NCBI GenBank assembly: GCA_002937495.1
Contig: PTJW01000059.1
Coordinates: 1 to 6,150, forward strand
DNA: 6,150 nt
DNA from: Pseudomonadota bacterium
GTDB taxonomy: Bacteria > Pseudomonadota > Alphaproteobacteria > UBA1280 > UBA12223
Reading direction: 5' to 3'
Shown here: positions 6,146 through 6,150 of the stretch, in pieces
How positions within the stretch are numbered: position 1 is the stretch's first letter
Layout of the letters: the number at the start of each line of letters is the position of its first letter
Notes under the pieces: model-generated
What the model was told of the DNA's origin: nothing
Database searches by the model: none
The model's input: the letters and a program-made list of their open reading frames with translations, nothing else
Translations under genes and position numbers: made by a program

Positions 6146-6150
6146 AAAAA

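Noticed and set aside
1..6150. CRISPR arrays, tRNA/rRNA genes, insertion sequences, toxin-antitoxin or defence genes
   Set aside because: No regularly spaced repeats, cloverleaf or rRNA signatures, transposase motifs or terminal inverted repeats were seen, and every sizeable frame is explained by the listed genes.

Overview
This is a very AT-rich bacterial window with tightly packed genes. It most likely comes from an alphaproteobacterium with a small or streamlined, low-GC genome. The best taxonomic clue is RecF, whose residue pattern (NSSKGMQKAKL after the Walker A region, then a W-V-T-P..DRLF and RRDFFDRLV block) resembles alphaproteobacterial RecF. The short two-helix AtpI and the DUF3108 protein fit the same group. 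I cannot name a genus from this sequence.

Layout, left to right. (1) Positions 1-1967, minus strand: the first 655 residues of a large lipoprotein with TPR-like helical character, cut by the window edge; it is a single uninterrupted frame with no recognised function. (2) Positions 1968-2091: a 124-bp divergent intergenic region. It carries promoter-like elements on both strands that coincide almost base for base, plus repeated ATTGT/ACAAT half-sites. (3) Positions 2092-3479, plus strand: a secreted DUF3108 protein followed after 29 bp by a divergent YjjX/DUF84-type inosine/xanthosine triphosphatase. The pair ends at a strong hairpin terminator shared with the convergent recF. (4) Positions 3509-5771, minus strand: a dnaN-recF operon encoding the replication sliding clamp and the RecF gap-repair loader, with its own promoter. 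The dnaN start is set to 5771 by a GAGGAA Shine-Dalgarno. (5) Positions 5856-6145: atpI, followed by its own terminator and then dnaN instead of atpB.

The two halves have different themes. The right half is core replication/repair plus an ATP synthase accessory protein. The left half is a divergent pair of envelope proteins, lipoprotein and periplasmic DUF3108, which may be co-regulated from one shared control region, with a nucleotide-pool sanitising enzyme trailing the DUF3108 gene. I found no mobile element, CRISPR array, tRNA, rRNA or defence system. The least explained items are the uncharacterised lipoprotein, the symmetric promoter region, and the shortened YjjX homologue.
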